The notes beneath the pieces are model-generated. The model did not search any database. It worked only from the letters and a program-made list of their open reading frames with translations, and was not told where the DNA came from. A stretch of DNA of 6,466 nt. It comes from Bifidobacterium breve. Its GTDB lineage: Bacteria; Actinomycetota; Acidimicrobiia; Acidimicrobiales; Ilumatobacteraceae. Of this stretch, positions 5,600-6,466 are shown one piece after another. The stretch is taken from NCBI GenBank assembly GCA_945889575.1, contig CAMDBY010000098.1, forward strand, positions 1-6,466, written 5' to 3'. How positions within the stretch are numbered: the first letter of the stretch is position 1; every line of letters starts with the position of its first letter. The position numbers and the translations under genes were made by a program.

Positions 5600-5603
5600 C
5601 GTT

Positions 5604-6452
5604 ATGGAACTACACCCTTTTTTCACGGCACAGCGTGTCCTAATTGTCGCTGGTAAAGGCGGCGTTGGGAAATCGACCGTTGCCGCCTCTCTTGCCCAGC
5701 TCTCGGCCCGTAGTGGATTTCGCACCCTGTTGATCACTTTGGATGAGCCAGCAAACGGCCTCGCGCCCCATGTTCAGCTCGAGCAGATCACCGTTAGCCC
5801 AGGCAGGGCATTGGCTGATTACCTTGCTACCAAAGGGTTAGGTCTGATTTCCCGCCAATTGGCACGCTCGGGAATCATGGAATTAGTGGCCACCACAGCT
5901 CCCGGGCTTGACGACCTTTTGGTCCTGGGGCGCATCAAGGCGTTCGAGAATGAACGACCGAACGGCGTGATCATTGTGGACGGGCCAGCGGCTGGTCATG
6001 CGCTCGATTTAGTGCGAGCCCCCGTGCAATTGAAGCGGGCCATTGGGTCAGGGCCAATCAGTCAACAAGCTGACGAAGTGCTGACCATGCTCAGCGACTC
6101 AGCTCGGTGCAAGGTGATGTTGGTGACAACTGCAGCCATCACGCCCGTCACTGAAACATGTGAAGCAGCAGACGAACTGATGGAAAAAGCACACATTGCA
6201 CTTGCCCCCATCGTTGTCAACAAATGCAACCCTGCGGTTCCCCGTGTTGACGAAGCAATGCTGCTTCCATCAACTCGCGAGGCGTATCAGTATTTGTCTC
6301 TACGTGCAGCGGCTCAAACAGAAGCAATCGGTGTACTGACTGATTCCCTCGACCAACCACAACTTCATCTCACACAGCATCACAGTGACATAACTGATCT
6401 CATCAATGCAATCGCAGATGATCTTGAACAAGCGATTCGAGATTTGCCATGA
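5604..6452 (+). CDS. Get3/ArsA-like P-loop ATPase, probable first member of a tandem pair
   Basis: The product has 282 residues. ArsA/Get3 family ATPases bind client proteins or metals in the cytosol. Visible are the deviant Walker A GKGGVGKST (17-25), Walker B IIVDGPAAGH (123-132), and an ATTAPGLDDLLVLGRIKAF segment (96-114). GPISQQADEVLTML (150-163) and a guanine-contact-like IVVNKCNP (203-210) follow. These resemble, from memory, mycobacterial Rv3679, one of two adjacent Get3-like proteins. The expected switch I DPAHN is replaced by LDEPANGLA (46-54). ATG 5604 gives a normal 16-residue lead-in to the P-loop. In-frame ATGs at 5559 and 5562 would overlap the divergent nfeD-like gene. No clear Shine-Dalgarno precedes ATG 5604. 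The end overlaps the next gene by ATGA, showing an operon. Arsenite transport is unlikely, as no arsenic genes are near. The client is unknown. Confidence 0.9.
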   Translation: MELHPFFTAQRVLIVAGKGGVGKSTVAASLAQLSARSGFRTLLITLDEPANGLAPHVQLEQITVSPGRALADYLATKGLGLISRQLARSGIMELVATTAPGLDDLLVLGRIKAFENERPNGVIIVDGPAAGHALDLVRAPVQLKRAIGSGPISQQADEVLTMLSDSARCKVMLVTTAAITPVTETCEAADELMEKAHIALAPIVVNKCNPAVPRVDEAMLLPSTREAYQYLSLRAAAQTEAIGVLTDSLDQPQLHLTQHHSDITDLINAIADDLEQAIRDLP

Positions 6453-6466
6453 GCACACAACCAGTT
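6449..6466 (+). CDS. Start of the next operon gene, cut by the window edge (second Get3-like ATPase expected)
   Basis: An ATG at 6449 overlaps the TGA of the Get3-like gene as ATGA, and the six visible codons read MSTQPV. The 4-bp overlap is a common sign of translational coupling. The sequence itself shows no family. Expecting a second Get3/ArsA-like ATPase rests only on the pairing known for Rv3679-Rv3680 in mycobacteria. Confidence 0.5.

Noticed and set aside
5364..5603. 80-codon N-terminal extension of the Get3-like ATPase
   Set aside because: It is antisense to the nfeD signal peptide and first domain; ATG 5604 gives the normal distance to the P-loop.
5588..5737. 50-codon N-terminal extension of the nfeD-like frame
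   Set aside because: It is antisense to the P-loop of the Get3-like ATPase, and a signal peptide with an excellent Shine-Dalgarno starts at TTG 5587.
5604..6452. Arsenic resistance pump ATPase (arsA)
   Set aside because: No arsB, arsR, arsC or arsD lies nearby, the protein is a single-domain form, and its motifs fit the Get3-like actinobacterial pair better.
1..6466. Mobile element, phage, CRISPR or defence island
   Set aside because: I saw no transposase, integrase, repeat array, long terminal repeats or tRNA; all genes belong to common chromosomal families with uniform composition.

Overview
The window is a tightly packed chromosomal segment of housekeeping type, probably from an actinobacterium, tentatively of the Acidimicrobiia/Ilumatobacter-like aquatic kind. 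The reasons are the MIP18-Mrp fusion ATPase, an actinobacterial-style Get3/ArsA-like ATPase followed by a second overlapping gene, a Tat-exported thioredoxin-like lipoprotein, and GTG and TTG starts at moderate GC. The placement is inference from protein style, not from a marker gene. I see no mobile element, CRISPR array, tRNA, rRNA, attachment site or phage gene, and no stretch over about 90 bases lacks a gene.

Layout, left to right: the first codons of a hydrophobic protein (minus, cut by the window edge) lie 3 nt behind ridA (49-414, minus). Diverging from ridA after 46 bp is a Tat lipoprotein with a thioredoxin-like domain (461-1363, plus). It ends in an 8-bp tail-to-tail overlap with an A-type iron-sulfur carrier (1356-1676, minus). 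That gene diverges across 86 bp from mrp (1763-2956, plus), so two Fe-S assembly factors share one control region. mrp overlaps by 35 bp the end of a Nudix hydrolase (2922-3767, minus). The Nudix gene is the last of a three-gene minus-strand operon, nfeD-like > fxsA > nudix (5587 down to 2922), joined by a 3-nt gap and a TAATG overlap. Only 16 bp separates the nfeD start (TTG with a strong Shine-Dalgarno) from a divergent Get3/ArsA-like ATPase (5604-6452, plus). That gene overlaps the next plus-strand gene by ATGA at the right edge.

Functionally there are three themes: clean-up of reactive metabolites or nucleotides (RidA, Nudix), Fe-S cluster assembly (A-type carrier, Mrp), and envelope or membrane proteins (thioredoxin-like lipoprotein, NfeD-like, FxsA). 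Two different P-loop ATPases of the SIMIBI class (Mrp and Get3-like) are present. I did not find a clearly new system. The points most worth a second look are the NfeD-like protein without the expected catalytic serine, Mrp without a complete CxxC, a Get3-like ATPase with an unusual switch I, and very compact shared control regions.
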